This document shows, piece by piece, positions 53,269 to 62,659 of a stretch of 64,000 bases of DNA. The notes beneath the pieces were generated by a model. That model did no database searches, was not told where the DNA came from, and saw only the letters and a program-made list of their open reading frames with translations. Every line of letters begins with the position of its first letter. Positions within the stretch are counted from its first letter, which is position 1. The position numbers and the translations under genes were made by a program. Source of the stretch: Rhodococcus coprophilus NBRC 100603 (lineage in GTDB: Bacteria > Actinomycetota > Actinomycetes > Mycobacteriales > Mycobacteriaceae); assembly GCF_001895045.1 (NCBI RefSeq), contig NZ_BDAM01000007.1, positions 62,001-126,000 on the forward strand. The letters are read 5' to 3'.

Positions 53269-55088
53269 GCTGGGTTCTGGCGGTCGATTTCGGAACGTCC
53301 AATACGTCTGCGGCGCACCGCATCGGCCCGGACAGGGTCGAATCGCTGCCGCTCACCCACGCCGGCAACCTGATGCCGTCGTCGGTGTATGTCGACGGCC
53401 CCCACTCGATCACGACCGGGGACGTGGCGATCAACCAGGCCACCGTGGATCCTTCCGGCTTCATCATCGCGCCGAAGATGCACGTCGCGGCGGGATGGCT
53501 ACTCGTGCGCGGCCAAGACATCGCCGTCGCTGCGACAATCGCGGCGGTACTGCGCACCGTGTACGGCCAAGCCCTCCAACGTCACAACAATCAACCACCG
53601 TCCGAGGTGGTGCTCACACACCCCGAAGCCTGGTCGCAGCGCGAACTCGCGGTGCTTCGTGAGGCCGCTTCGCTCGCCGGTCTCGGTGGGGCGGTGTCCC
53701 TGATCTCCGAGCCACGGGCGGCGGCGTTCTACTACTCGCGTCAGCACGACGCGAAGATCGTCAAAGGCTCGACCATCGCGGTGTTCGACTTCGGCGGTGG
53801 GACACTGGACATCGCGGTGCTCACCGCAACCAGCCAATGGACCTTCGAAGTGATCCGTGCCGGAGGGGACAACTCCCTGGGCGGGAAGAACATCGATGCG
53901 ACGATCGCTCGCTGGGTCGAGGATCGATTGCGCGACGACGACCCCGATCTGATGGCATGGTTGCGCAGCCCGGCCGGGCTCGACACCCGGCGCACTCTCG
54001 ACGACCAGATCCGCCGGGCGAAGGAACTGCTGTCCGAGCATCCCTCGGCAACGATCCGGGTCACCGGCAACGGTGCCGACATGGTGTTCACGCTCACCCG
54101 TGACGAATTCGAGCAGATGATCGAACCGCAGATCACCCGCGGCGTGCGACTTGCCGCACAGGTATTGCGCGAGGCAGGTGTAGATCGTTCGACGCTGCAA
54201 GCGCTCTATCTGACCGGCGGATCGTCGCGCATACCCTACGTCCACCGGCGTCTGTCTGAACTCGGCCCGATCGCGACCCTCGACGACCCGAAGACGGTGG
54301 TGGCCAAAGGCGCAGCCGGATTTGTTGCCGGAGGACGCGGCACAGAACCGTCGGCCGTACTGGACACAGAGGTCTTGCGACCGAGACCGGGTCGGCCGGC
54401 AGAGCAGGCCGTGGCGTCCCGATCGCTCGACCCAGGAACCGTCGCCGACACCGGCACCGGCGAACGGTCGGCGAAGTCCCGCACGCCGCTGGTGGTTGCC
54501 GGTGTGGTGCTCGCGGGGATCGTCGCAGCGGGCGTGGTCTTCACCTTCGCGAACGGCGGAGATTCCGGCACACCCGCCTCCGCAGCGGCCGCTTTGGAGC
54601 AATCCCCTGCACCAGGCGACACAGCGGTTTCCGACGGTAGGTTACCCGCGGCCACAGCGGATTCGGACTACCGCAGTGATGCCACCGACGACGTGCTCGT
54701 GCTGCTGCCGACGAAACTGCTCACTTCTTCCACCGCCTGCGAGAAATCCGGCTTCTCGGGTGAAGGAGCACTTCAGGTGCGGTGCCTGATCAATCCCGAT
54801 TCGACGCTCGGCAAGGCAGTCGGAATGCAGCGCCAAGACTACTATTCGGTCACCGCCTGGCGTGACGACCAGTACGCACGATCGATGTTCATCCGCCTTC
54901 GAGACGCGAAGGACGGGCACACCACTGCCGTGTCGCCCGACGGCAGCCGGATCGTCGACTACGACGAGGCGGAAACCGACGTCAGCTTCACCTTCATCGA
55001 CAAGTCGACGGGACTGAACGTGCGCTTCTCGATGGACGAAGTAGACCAGGGTTCATCCCTACTGGCCGAACTCGGTTGGGACGTGTGA
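53265..55088 (+). CDS. Membrane-anchored Hsp70-family protein with extracytoplasmic domain
   Basis: 607 residues from ATG 53265 with GGGGAGGA upstream. Residues 1-375 form an Hsp70/actin-like ATPase: phosphate-1 VLAVDFGTSNTSAAHRIG, phosphate-2 AVFDFGGGTLDIAVLTA, and adenosine motif LYLTGGSSRIPYVHRRL. In place of a substrate-binding domain there is a variable linker, one transmembrane helix (VVAGVVLAGIVAAGVVFTFA, about 408-427) and an outer domain to 607 with two Cys (TACEKSG and VRCLINP) that may form a disulfide. The chaperone ATPase would sit inside the cell and signal to or act on the envelope. The lipoprotein gene follows 59 bp later. Confidence 0.85.
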   Translation: MSWVLAVDFGTSNTSAAHRIGPDRVESLPLTHAGNLMPSSVYVDGPHSITTGDVAINQATVDPSGFIIAPKMHVAAGWLLVRGQDIAVAATIAAVLRTVYGQALQRHNNQPPSEVVLTHPEAWSQRELAVLREAASLAGLGGAVSLISEPRAAAFYYSRQHDAKIVKGSTIAVFDFGGGTLDIAVLTATSQWTFEVIRAGGDNSLGGKNIDATIARWVEDRLRDDDPDLMAWLRSPAGLDTRRTLDDQIRRAKELLSEHPSATIRVTGNGADMVFTLTRDEFEQMIEPQITRGVRLAAQVLREAGVDRSTLQALYLTGGSSRIPYVHRRLSELGPIATLDDPKTVVAKGAAGFVAGGRGTEPSAVLDTEVLRPRPGRPAEQAVASRSLDPGTVADTGTGERSAKSRTPLVVAGVVLAGIVAAGVVFTFANGGDSGTPASAAAALEQSPAPGDTAVSDGRLPAATADSDYRSDATDDVLVLLPTKLLTSSTACEKSGFSGEGALQVRCLINPDSTLGKAVGMQRQDYYSVTAWRDDQYARSMFIRLRDAKDGHTTAVSPDGSRIVDYDEAETDVSFTFIDKSTGLNVRFSMDEVDQGSSLLAELGWDV

Positions 55089-55147
55089 GCGCTCCTCCAT
55101 CCGCCGCCTTCTTCTGATTTTCCGTACTCACAAGGAGTTGTTCTCCC

Positions 55148-56443
55148 ATGCCTATTTCCCGCACGCCGCGCGCCGTCCTGGCGCTGGCAGCAGTCGCCAC
55201 TGTGACAGTGGCCGGATGCACTTCCGGTACCGACGCCGACAGTCAGATCGACAATTCCGCGACCAGCACCGAGACGGCCGGTGGGGCACTCGACCTGAAT
55301 TCACTGGACACAGGTGACTACAACACCGAACCGCGTGATTTCGTGGCCGAAGGACAGTTTGCCGGGGACTTCGGGCCCGCCGTCGAAGGCCAACGACTGG
55401 CCGAGTTCGTCGTCCATCCCCACGATGTCGACCCGACACTCGTCGCCGGCGGAGTCCGGAACGGGGTCAGCGTGGGGGGCGTCGGCTCGTTCTTACAGGC
55501 CGGTGCCGACGACACCATCGTGCAGTACGGCTTGATCAGCGGTTTCCACAGCTTCCGCGACAACCCCGAGCAGACCCGGGAATTGGGCATCGCGGTGTGG
55601 CGTTTCCCCAGCGAGGCCGACGCCGCCGGAGCTGCCGAGGCCCTGTACCTCAATGCCCTCGATCCGGAAGACAGCGCGTTTTCCAGCGGGCCGCAGACGC
55701 CGCTCACACTGGATGGACTGCCCGGCACCTATGCGACCACCCACCTGTGGGAGACCGGTACCGAGGACGTCGGAACATTCACTCCCCAAGGGATGTTCGT
55801 GATCTCCACCTACGCCCGTGACGCCGACGCGGATACCGCGTGGCTCACCAGCACAACCGAGACGGCCGTACAGCAACAGATGGCGTTGCTCGATCGGTTT
55901 CCCCCCACCCCGACGGAGGAGATCGAGAGACTACCGGTGGATGTGGACAAGGTTCTTGCCCGCTCGGTCGGGTTCGTCGAGAGCGAGAACTCCCGCAACT
56001 CCGACTCCGCGGTCTACGGCCCGGATGGGTTCTTGCACTTCACGATCGACCCTGTGGCGACGCAGAAGATCTTCGACACCGCCGGTGTCGACCGCGTCGC
56101 CGTGCACAACTCCAATGTGTACCGCGCCGGCAGCAATGCTGCGGCTGAGGAATTGCGCGACGGTATCGCGGAGATCTTCCTCGGCGAGTACCCCGACCTG
56201 ATCGAAGACACGTCGATCACGCAGGAGTTGCCCGGAACCACTTGCTGGTCGGGCGACACGACGCAGGGTCGGGTGGCGTTCTGCTTGATGGTCCACGACC
56301 GCTACATGGCCGAGCTGTCCGGCCATCGGCCGATCGGGAACACCGATCCGGACAAGGACACCCTGCGCACTGTGCCGCAGCGTCTCGGCGCGCAGTACAC
56401 CAAGTTCGTCCGCGCCGACGAAGTAGGGCTGGGCAAGAACTGA
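55148..56443 (+). CDS. DUF7373-type lipoprotein
   Basis: 431 residues. Lipoprotein signal peptide with lipobox TVAGC (Cys 24), then a large two-lobed exported domain. Distinct stretches include RLAEFVVHPHDVDPTLVAGG, GLPGTYATTHLWETGTEDVG and a C-terminal CWSGDTTQGRVAFCLMVHDR with paired Cys. This pattern is that of the DUF7373 family, found in several copies in Nocardia and Rhodococcus and without known function. Probably anchored in the outer leaflet of the plasma membrane, able to meet the outer domain of the Hsp70 encoded upstream. Confidence 0.8.
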   Translation: MPISRTPRAVLALAAVATVTVAGCTSGTDADSQIDNSATSTETAGGALDLNSLDTGDYNTEPRDFVAEGQFAGDFGPAVEGQRLAEFVVHPHDVDPTLVAGGVRNGVSVGGVGSFLQAGADDTIVQYGLISGFHSFRDNPEQTRELGIAVWRFPSEADAAGAAEALYLNALDPEDSAFSSGPQTPLTLDGLPGTYATTHLWETGTEDVGTFTPQGMFVISTYARDADADTAWLTSTTETAVQQQMALLDRFPPTPTEEIERLPVDVDKVLARSVGFVESENSRNSDSAVYGPDGFLHFTIDPVATQKIFDTAGVDRVAVHNSNVYRAGSNAAAEELRDGIAEIFLGEYPDLIEDTSITQELPGTTCWSGDTTQGRVAFCLMVHDRYMAELSGHRPIGNTDPDKDTLRTVPQRLGAQYTKFVRADEVGLGKN

Positions 56444-56647
56444 ACGAGGTTGAGCTCGCCGGGCGGCCGGGGTGCGCTCTGTGCCGGCGCCCGCGGCCCG
56501 TTCCAGCCACTGCCGTATCGACGCCTTGACGACATCCGAGCCGGCCGATCGGCGTGCCCGATCGGCAAGGAATCTCGGGCGCTGTCGATCTGGCCTTCCA
56601 TGCCTCGCGCTTGACTGACGGCAACAGGTAGGTTACTGCCCGGACAG

Positions 56648-57205
56648 ATGGGGGCCGTCATGAAGGAAGCCGAACTGATCGAGCGTTGCCGGGCAGGTGA
56701 CCAGGCCGCGTTCGCTGCACTGATCGCACCGTCCCGGACGCGGGTGTGGGCGGTGTGCGTGCAGGTCACCGGCAACCGGCACGACGCCGAAGATGCGTTG
56801 CAGGACACGCTCATCGCCGCGTGGCAGAACCTCGACAAGTTCCGCGGCACCGCCCAGTTCTCCTCCTGGCTGTACCGCATCGCGAGCAATGCGGCACTGG
56901 CGATCGTGCGCAAGCGCCGTGAGCTCCCCGTCGACGAGACCGGCCTCGCGGAGCGCGCCGCCGGTCCCGCGCTGGCGGACGGCGTTGTCGACGCCGACGC
57001 GGTCCGGCGCGCGCTGGCGCAGTTACCCGAGCAATTTCGGGTCGCGGTCGTGCTGCGTGAGTATGCGCAGCTGACCTACGCCGAGATCGCCGAACATCAA
57101 GATGTCGGGGTGGCGACGATCAAGAGCCGAATCAGCCGGGGGCGCATGCAGCTCGTCGGACTGCTGGATCCGTCGCGGCTCGATCCTGCGGACCTCGTTC
57201 CCTGA
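56648..57205 (+). CDS. ECF-type RNA polymerase sigma factor
   Basis: 185 residues from ATG 56648; ATG 56660 with GGGGG upstream is an equally good start. Region 2: NRHDAEDALQDTLIAAWQNL, then FSSWLYRIASNAALAIVRKR. Region 4: LTYAEIAEHQDVGVATIKSR, then ISRGRMQLVGLL. No extra C-terminal domain. A typical anti-sigma factor with ZAS motif and membrane helix is not adjacent; the small acidic protein downstream is the only candidate partner. It may read the GGAAC-N16-GTC promoter at 51924. Confidence 0.9.
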   Translation: MGAVMKEAELIERCRAGDQAAFAALIAPSRTRVWAVCVQVTGNRHDAEDALQDTLIAAWQNLDKFRGTAQFSSWLYRIASNAALAIVRKRRELPVDETGLAERAAGPALADGVVDADAVRRALAQLPEQFRVAVVLREYAQLTYAEIAEHQDVGVATIKSRISRGRMQLVGLLDPSRLDPADLVP

Positions 57206-57305
57206 TCGCTCCGCTCGGATCGACGGGAACATTGCGGGCTCTGCACCCATCCAAGTGGATGAAGGTGCACGATGGTGGGTGCAGACCCGGAAGAAGGAAG
57301 TGGCT

Positions 57306-57662
57306 ATGGCAACCGGAGAGACCGATCCGCTACCCCCGTTGGGGGAGCTGCTCGGCATCGACGTGCTCGCGGGCCTCCCGGAGCTGCCGGAGCAGTCGTG
57401 GGACCAGATGCTCGACGTCGCCACCGACCCCGCCACGGCGGCAGTCGGCGGGGTTCTGATCCCGGTCGACGAGCCCGATGACCTCGACCTCGACCTCCAT
57501 GTTTTCACGGCCGACGATCTCGGAGCCGCTCCCGGCACCGAGGGCGGGGCCACCGATGCTGATGTCGACATCGCCCCCAGCGACTTCGCGGAACTCGACG
57601 AACCCGAGCTTCCCGATCCTGCGGCCGGCACCGACAGCGGCGACGCCGGTCCGGATCTGTAA
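57306..57662 (+). CDS. Small acidic protein downstream of the ECF sigma gene
   Basis: 118 residues from ATG 57306. About residues 8-55 look ordered (PPLGELLGIDVLAGLPELPE, QSWDQMLDVATDPATA); the rest is highly acidic with Asp/Glu/Pro/Ala repeats (DEPDDLDLDLHVFTADD, ELDEPELPDPAAG). No Cys, His or membrane helix, so it is not a ZAS anti-sigma. Possibilities include a non-classical anti-sigma or a disordered partner of the chaperone; I do not recognise it. Convergent with the iniC-like gene 12 bp away. Confidence 0.6.
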   Translation: MATGETDPLPPLGELLGIDVLAGLPELPEQSWDQMLDVATDPATAAVGGVLIPVDEPDDLDLDLHVFTADDLGAAPGTEGGATDADVDIAPSDFAELDEPELPDPAAGTDSGDAGPDL

Positions 57663-57674
57663 ACCCGGCTCGCG

Positions 57675-59117
57675 TCATTGCCCGCGAGCAACCACCGTGT
57701 AGGCCTGGGTCAGTGCCGCCAGCGCCGCGTCTTCACCCGCCGAACGGGTGCTCAGCGTCTGGGCCTGCACCGCTACCAAGCGCTCCCGCGCTACAGCTCG
57801 AAGACGGTCGGGAGGGGAAGCCGGGTCGCACCCGAGGGACTCGGCGATTGTGGTTCCCCTCAGCACCTGCGTCAGCTCCTCCACCACCGGCGCAGCCGGG
57901 TCGGTTTGCAGTAGCGAGCGCAGCGCACGGAGCAGACCCACCGGCGTCAGAGCCGGGTCGGTGCGCAGCGCCGACACGATCTGGCGGATCGAATCCCGAG
58001 CGGGATGGGTATATGCCAGTGAGTCCAGTTCGGACACGATCCTGCCGGCGCGGTGCAACACCGCAAACCGCCGCACCGACTGGTCCAGCACGGACCGCAA
58101 CGGACCGATCCCGGAGACCGAAGACAGCCACTCGTTGACCTGGTGTGCCCCTCCGGCCGTGTGGCCGCGGGCGTGCACCACCCCGTACTCACCGATCAGC
58201 TCGAGCAATCGCCACACCACATCTCGCGGCACCGGCAGCGCACCCGGGTCGGCATCGAGCAGATCGAACAACTCGAGCGGCGCGAAGGGGTCGAGCGCTG
58301 CCAGTGCCCGGGCATCTGCGTCGGTGAACGCGCCGGTGTGCGCGGTCTGAGCCAACAGCCCGGCTACCGGCACCACGGTCCCGACCGTGCCGGACAGCCG
58401 CCGCGCCAGCACACCCGCGTGTTCGGCGGCGTGCCCGAGCGGATCACGCCTACCCAGAACGCCCCGGCCGAATCCGTCTGCGCGGGAAAGCACTCCGAGC
58501 GTGTTCAACGGTGTGAACCCCAAGCGTTGCAGGAAGTCCACCTCGTCGGTGCGGGGCATCGAGTCGAACAAGAACACGGCCGCATCGGCGTCCACCGACG
58601 CCGAGCGGGTTTGCTCGAATCCGTCGATCAGCGCCCGCTCGGTCGCGGCGGCGTTGGCGACCGTCAGCGTCGCCAGGCCAGGGGTGTCGACGAGGGTGAT
58701 GCGTGCAAGCGCGTGAGAGGGCAGATAGCGCTGCACGTAAGCCACCTCGGCCGTAGGGACACCCACGTCCACGGTCGCGCCGAGCGACAGCGGCACGGGC
58801 CGTCGGTCACCGTCGAGCAACACGACCTCCGCCCGGGAGGGCGCGCCGTTCTCGTAGACGGTGACCACGTTGGTGGCTTCGAGGGCCGCGGTCTCTGCGA
58901 CCGGTGCCCCGATCAGCGCGTTGACCAGGGTCGATTTGCCGGCTTTGAGCCGACCTGTCACCACGACCCGCGGCGGCGACCACAGAATCGCACCGATGCG
59001 GTTGGCGTGTCCGACCAGATCTCCGCCGAGAGACGCGAGCTGGTGCAACGCACCGTCGATGCGGTGATGGACCGGATCGACAGCACCGGCCGCAGCGGGG
59101 CGGTGGGAGGTACTCAT
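57675..59117 (-). CDS. iniC: IniC-like dynamin-family GTPase
   Basis: 480 residues from ATG 59117. A GTPase domain occupies about 40-260: G1 VVTGRLKAGKSTLVNALIG, a G2 Thr in ALEATNVVT, G3 ITLVDTPGLATL, and G4-like LGVLSRADGFG. A helical C-terminal stalk follows, with no obvious membrane helix. Length and order after iniA match mycobacterial IniC (about 490 residues). The longer frame to 59465 lies within iniA and was rejected. Its start overlaps the iniA stop (ATGA). Confidence 0.82.
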   Translation of the reverse strand: MSTSHRPAAAGAVDPVHHRIDGALHQLASLGGDLVGHANRIGAILWSPPRVVVTGRLKAGKSTLVNALIGAPVAETAALEATNVVTVYENGAPSRAEVVLLDGDRRPVPLSLGATVDVGVPTAEVAYVQRYLPSHALARITLVDTPGLATLTVANAAATERALIDGFEQTRSASVDADAAVFLFDSMPRTDEVDFLQRLGFTPLNTLGVLSRADGFGRGVLGRRDPLGHAAEHAGVLARRLSGTVGTVVPVAGLLAQTAHTGAFTDADARALAALDPFAPLELFDLLDADPGALPVPRDVVWRLLELIGEYGVVHARGHTAGGAHQVNEWLSSVSGIGPLRSVLDQSVRRFAVLHRAGRIVSELDSLAYTHPARDSIRQIVSALRTDPALTPVGLLRALRSLLQTDPAAPVVEELTQVLRGTTIAESLGCDPASPPDRLRAVARERLVAVQAQTLSTRSAGEDAALAALTQAYTVVARGQ

Positions 59118-60901
59118 GCGGCAGCTCCCGCCGCCGTTGCGGCTGCCAGAGCGGTTTCGACGGGGGTGATTCTGCCGCGAGTGATGCGCAGGTTCTTCTC
59201 CAGCCGTTCGACATTCGCCGTGCGTGTGGCCGCGTCGACCTGAGCGGAACGCTTGGCTTCTTCGATCCGGCTCTGCAACTCCGTGATCCGGTCCTGGAGA
59301 CAACGGCGACGCCGCAGCACGATCTCGGGGCGAGTCGTTGCCATCGCGGCCTCGAGCATCCGCGTTGTGGCGGTGCGCGCTGTCGCGATAGTCTCGCGCA
59401 ACCAGGTGAGCAGGTTCGTCTTGCCGGCCCGCATCGCTTTGAATCCGAGGTTGACCGCTACCCACGCCACCCCGGCGATCGCACCGGCTCCGATCGCCGC
59501 ACCGAGCATCGTGGTGCCGATCATGCCCATGGTCAGCACACTCGGATCCAGCAAGCCCTGCCGTTTGGAAGCGACCTCACCGACCGTGAGCGGCTCGGCC
59601 TGCAGTGCGGTGACCGTGATCTCGCGGATACGCTCCCACTCCTCACCATCCTCGAACAGCCCGGCGACGATCTGTTCGAGATCGTCGAGAAACACCTCCG
59701 CCGTGACGGACATCGCGGCGAGTAGATCCGCCTGGATGCGCGCTGTGAACACCTGGGGTGAACGGCGCAGCACCTCCATGGACGATTTGTTGATCCGCGT
59801 CGTCCACGATTCGCGGACCTCGGCGAGAGCCTCGTCGAGCCGGGCCACCGCACGTTGACGCGCAAGTGTCAAATCCCGCTGCAGATGCTGTTCCCATTGC
59901 TGCACTTCGTCTTTGAGCCCGCGAAGGCGCTCCACCTCGGCCGTCAGATCGGGGAGAGCCTTTTCTCCGTCGCGGGCTACGGTGAGATCCTCTTCGATGG
60001 TGCGCTCGACCTGGCGCAAACCTTCCAGCACGGTGCGCAGCGCGTCGGTCACCGGCCACCGCTGCGCTGCGGCCAGACGTTCGTCGAGTAGGGACCACAA
60101 TTCCGGAAGCCCCGAACAGGCCAGAGCGCGGTCACGGGCTGGCGAGGGGCGCAACTGGTAGGCAGCCAACGCCCGTACGCTCGAAACGGCGACAACCGGG
60201 ATGTCCCGCCCGACATGTGCAGTGATCGCCCTTCGGTTCTCCGCAACGACCTCACGCCAGCGAGTGAGGTTCTTGTCGGTCTTGGTGACCACCACGACGA
60301 CGTTCTCGACGCCTGACGCACTCTCCCGCAGAAACCGCATCTCCGGTTCGGTGAGGGGTGTCGACGCGTCGCATACCAAGACCAATACCGCTGCCTTGTC
60401 GACCGATTGGGCCGCCATTGCCGCATGCCGCGGATCGAGACCTCCGGTGCCGGGGGTGTCGACGACGGCGACCTCGGCCAGGCGAGGTGATGCGACCGGC
60501 ACGATCGCGGCGATCGGCAACGCCTCGACCGATGGGTCCCGCACCTTCCGGCCACCGGTGACAGTCCAGTCCGCGAGCTCGGACCGGTCGATGCGACGTC
60601 GCGCATCCGCGAACACCAATTCGGCGGTCCCCTCCGGGAACTCGTCGTCCGCAGCGACGAACCGGATCGCCACGGCGGTCGAGTTCTCCACGTCGTCGAC
60701 CGAGGTACCGTCGCGGCCGATCAATGCACTGACGAGCAGGCTCTTCCCGCGTTTGATCTCTCCCACCACGACCACCGCATGGGACCGGGAGTCGCCGGAC
60801 AGTTTCTGTTCGGCGCGCGCCGCCACTGCGTCGAGTTTGTAGGCGCGCAGGACTTTGCATGCACCGTCGATCACCTCAGCCGGAGACGGATTAGCAGACA
60901 C
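59114..60901 (-). CDS. iniA: IniA-like dynamin-family GTPase
   Basis: 595 residues. GTPase domain: G1 VVVGEIKRGKSLLVSALIG, G2 ENSTAVAIRF, G3 VAVVDTPGTGGLD, G4 VVTKTDKNL. The helical bundle after about residue 285 includes TIEEDLTVARDGEKALPDLT coiled coil. A membrane-insertion hairpin lies near residue 470 (MIGTTMLGAAIGAGAIAGVA), and a second coiled coil closes the protein. Mycobacterial IniA mediates membrane fission and is induced by cell-wall-acting drugs. No iniB homologue precedes it; instead the Hsp70 cluster converges on this pair. Confidence 0.82.
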   Translation of the reverse strand: MSANPSPAEVIDGACKVLRAYKLDAVAARAEQKLSGDSRSHAVVVVGEIKRGKSLLVSALIGRDGTSVDDVENSTAVAIRFVAADDEFPEGTAELVFADARRRIDRSELADWTVTGGRKVRDPSVEALPIAAIVPVASPRLAEVAVVDTPGTGGLDPRHAAMAAQSVDKAAVLVLVCDASTPLTEPEMRFLRESASGVENVVVVVTKTDKNLTRWREVVAENRRAITAHVGRDIPVVAVSSVRALAAYQLRPSPARDRALACSGLPELWSLLDERLAAAQRWPVTDALRTVLEGLRQVERTIEEDLTVARDGEKALPDLTAEVERLRGLKDEVQQWEQHLQRDLTLARQRAVARLDEALAEVRESWTTRINKSSMEVLRRSPQVFTARIQADLLAAMSVTAEVFLDDLEQIVAGLFEDGEEWERIREITVTALQAEPLTVGEVASKRQGLLDPSVLTMGMIGTTMLGAAIGAGAIAGVAWVAVNLGFKAMRAGKTNLLTWLRETIATARTATTRMLEAAMATTRPEIVLRRRRCLQDRITELQSRIEEAKRSAQVDAATRTANVERLEKNLRITRGRITPVETALAAATAAGAAA

Positions 60902-61099
60902 GGACCAGGAGACTACCTATGAACGGACATTTCGGTCACCCGAGAAGCCATCATGTGTCTCCCAACCCGGAAAGAGTTCGGGCCGTAAGGCCCCGACGAC
61001 ACCGCGGCGGGGAAGATGTCGCCGTGCAGTCCAAAATGACGCGTGCCGACGGCACGTGAAAACTGGTTCTGGCCCACTTTCCGTGACGGCTTCTGGGTG

Positions 61100-61840
61100 T
61101 CAGTGGCTGAGCAGAATTCGTTTGCGGAGCAGATCGAAACCGGCACGACCATACGTCTGCGTCTGCCGTTCGAGCATCTCGATACGGTTGACGTGACCTT
61201 CGACGGCGCGGGAACTGTAGGGTGAGGGTGAGTCCGTTTCGGGGTGCATCACGGTCGGTTTCCGGGCCACGAACGAAGCGGTGCAGCAGGGGCAGATCAT
61301 CCGCCCTGACCGCGGCCATCCAGGAATTGAGACTTTCGCCGCCGGAGCGGCGAGTAGTTCGGTGACATCGGCAGCGCGGTAGAACCGCCTGACCGTGTTG
61401 CGTGCCAGGCTTGGCTCCCGGCAGATCGCCGAAATGGGTAGTCCTTGGAGCTTGAGGGCAGATACGTCCGCGAAACGACACTCCGTGCGTTCGGCGAGGC
61501 GCGCGTTCTTCTGGCGTACCGCGATCATTTCGTCTGCGGCCTGCTGTTGCTCCTCAATATTGGTCCGATTGACGCCCGGCTCCGGGGCGATCGTAGATCG
61601 CAAACAATGGTGATGAGTAGCAACGGTTTTCTCCACCGCCTCGGCCGGGTTGTGCAATAGATGCCAGCGGTCGGCGACCTCGATCGGCTCCGGTGCACCG
61701 GCACGAACCGTCTCGGCGTAAGCGCCGGCGCGATCGCGGCAGATCACCCGAGCGCCTGGATGCGTCGTCAGCCACTCGGTCACAGTGTCGGCTCGCCGAT
61801 CCGGTAGGACATCGACAGGTCGATGGGTGCTCATGTCGAC
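61100..61840 (-). pseudogene. ISL3-family transposase remnant
   Basis: Reads VDMSTHRPVDVLPDRRADTV, VICRDRAGAYAETVRAGAPE and ADRWHLLHNPAEAVEKTVAT, then the end SRAVEGHVNRIEMLERQ and YGRAGFDLLRKRILLSH, all typical of ISL3 DDE transposases. About the first 130 residues are missing. Between roughly 61240 and 61370 the homologous sequence (WMAAVRADDLPLLHRFVRG) is in another frame before returning. Truncation plus two frameshifts make it inactive. No terminal inverted repeats could be identified. Confidence 0.8.
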
Positions 61841-61941
61841 CAGTCCTCGGGGGTGAAGCGCCCGCAGGATCGCCACTGCCTTAGCCGAGCACGGTGTCCA
61901 GTCCATGCGACTGCGCGGTGTCGTGGCCACAGGCCATCCAG

Positions 61942-62562
61942 TCAGTGCGTGGCTTCAGCCACGAAGTGCAAGGACCGCGCGACGTCGACCAGGGCCTGCT
62001 CGACGTCCGGCGGGTCCACCGACTTGGCGGCGACGAACATGCCGTCGAAGAAGGCCACCGCCAAGGGCGCGATTCGGTCCGCGACGCGAGCAGCCCGTTC
62101 CTCACCGTAGCTGGCATACCCCAACCGAAGGTTGGTGCGCACGGTCTCCAGAGCCATCCGCCGGACCCCTGCCACCTGGTCGGCGATGGCCGGTTCATCC
62201 TCCGCATGCAGTAGGAAGTCCAGGTAGAGAGTCAGGAAACCGGGGTTGTCCACGGCGGCACCGATACTGCGGCGCAATACCCGCTCGAGCGCCTCCCGGG
62301 GGTCTACTGCACCGTTGTCCGGCGCGTCGGCGGAGATGCTGGCGAAGAACGCCTCGGCACCGCGCTCCATGACTGCTGCGAGCACCCCTGCCTTGGAGTT
62401 GAAGTGCCAGTAGATGCTGCTCGACGGCACCCCCGACTCACGGATCAGTTCAGCCATGCTCGTGGCCCGGTAACCGCGGCGGGACATGAGTTCCTCAGCG
62501 GCGCGCAGGACGTCGTCGCGGGATTGCTCGCCGCGGATCTCGGTACGGTTTCGTCCGGCCAT
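61942..62562 (-). CDS. TetR-family transcriptional regulator
   Basis: 206 residues from ATG 62562. N-terminal helix-turn-helix: RDDVLRAAEELMSRRGYRAT, SMAELIRESGVPSSSIYWHF, NSKAGVLAAVMERGAEAF; then a TetR_C-type ligand domain. Divergent from the MhpA-like hydroxylase gene, with an inverted repeat in the 132-bp spacer, so repression of that catabolic gene is likely. The longer frame to 63720 is antisense to the hydroxylase. Confidence 0.92.
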   Translation of the reverse strand: MAGRNRTEIRGEQSRDDVLRAAEELMSRRGYRATSMAELIRESGVPSSSIYWHFNSKAGVLAAVMERGAEAFFASISADAPDNGAVDPREALERVLRRSIGAAVDNPGFLTLYLDFLLHAEDEPAIADQVAGVRRMALETVRTNLRLGYASYGEERAARVADRIAPLAVAFFDGMFVAAKSVDPPDVEQALVDVARSLHFVAEATH

Positions 62563-62641
62563 AGCCCCGGAGTCTAGGCCGCTGCGCACTCCCTTCCCGA
62601 CTCGCTCGTCCGCCTCGCAGCATTGCATGAATCCCGACTGA

Positions 62642-62659
62642 CTGGAATGATCCATCCAG
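62642..62659. promoter_or_regulatory. Operator-like repeat between tetR and the hydroxylase gene
   Basis: CTGGA (62642-62646) and TCCAG (62655-62659) form an inverted repeat, with nested TGGA-ATGA-TCCA. It lies 36 bp before the hydroxylase ATG and 80 bp before the tetR start, a usual place for a TetR site. Confidence 0.4.

Noticed and set aside
51246-53483. 745-codon open frame on the minus strand across DUF3626 and DxDGDG genes
   Set aside because: Antisense shadow produced by high GC; Arg/Pro-rich low-complexity translation, no ribosome site.
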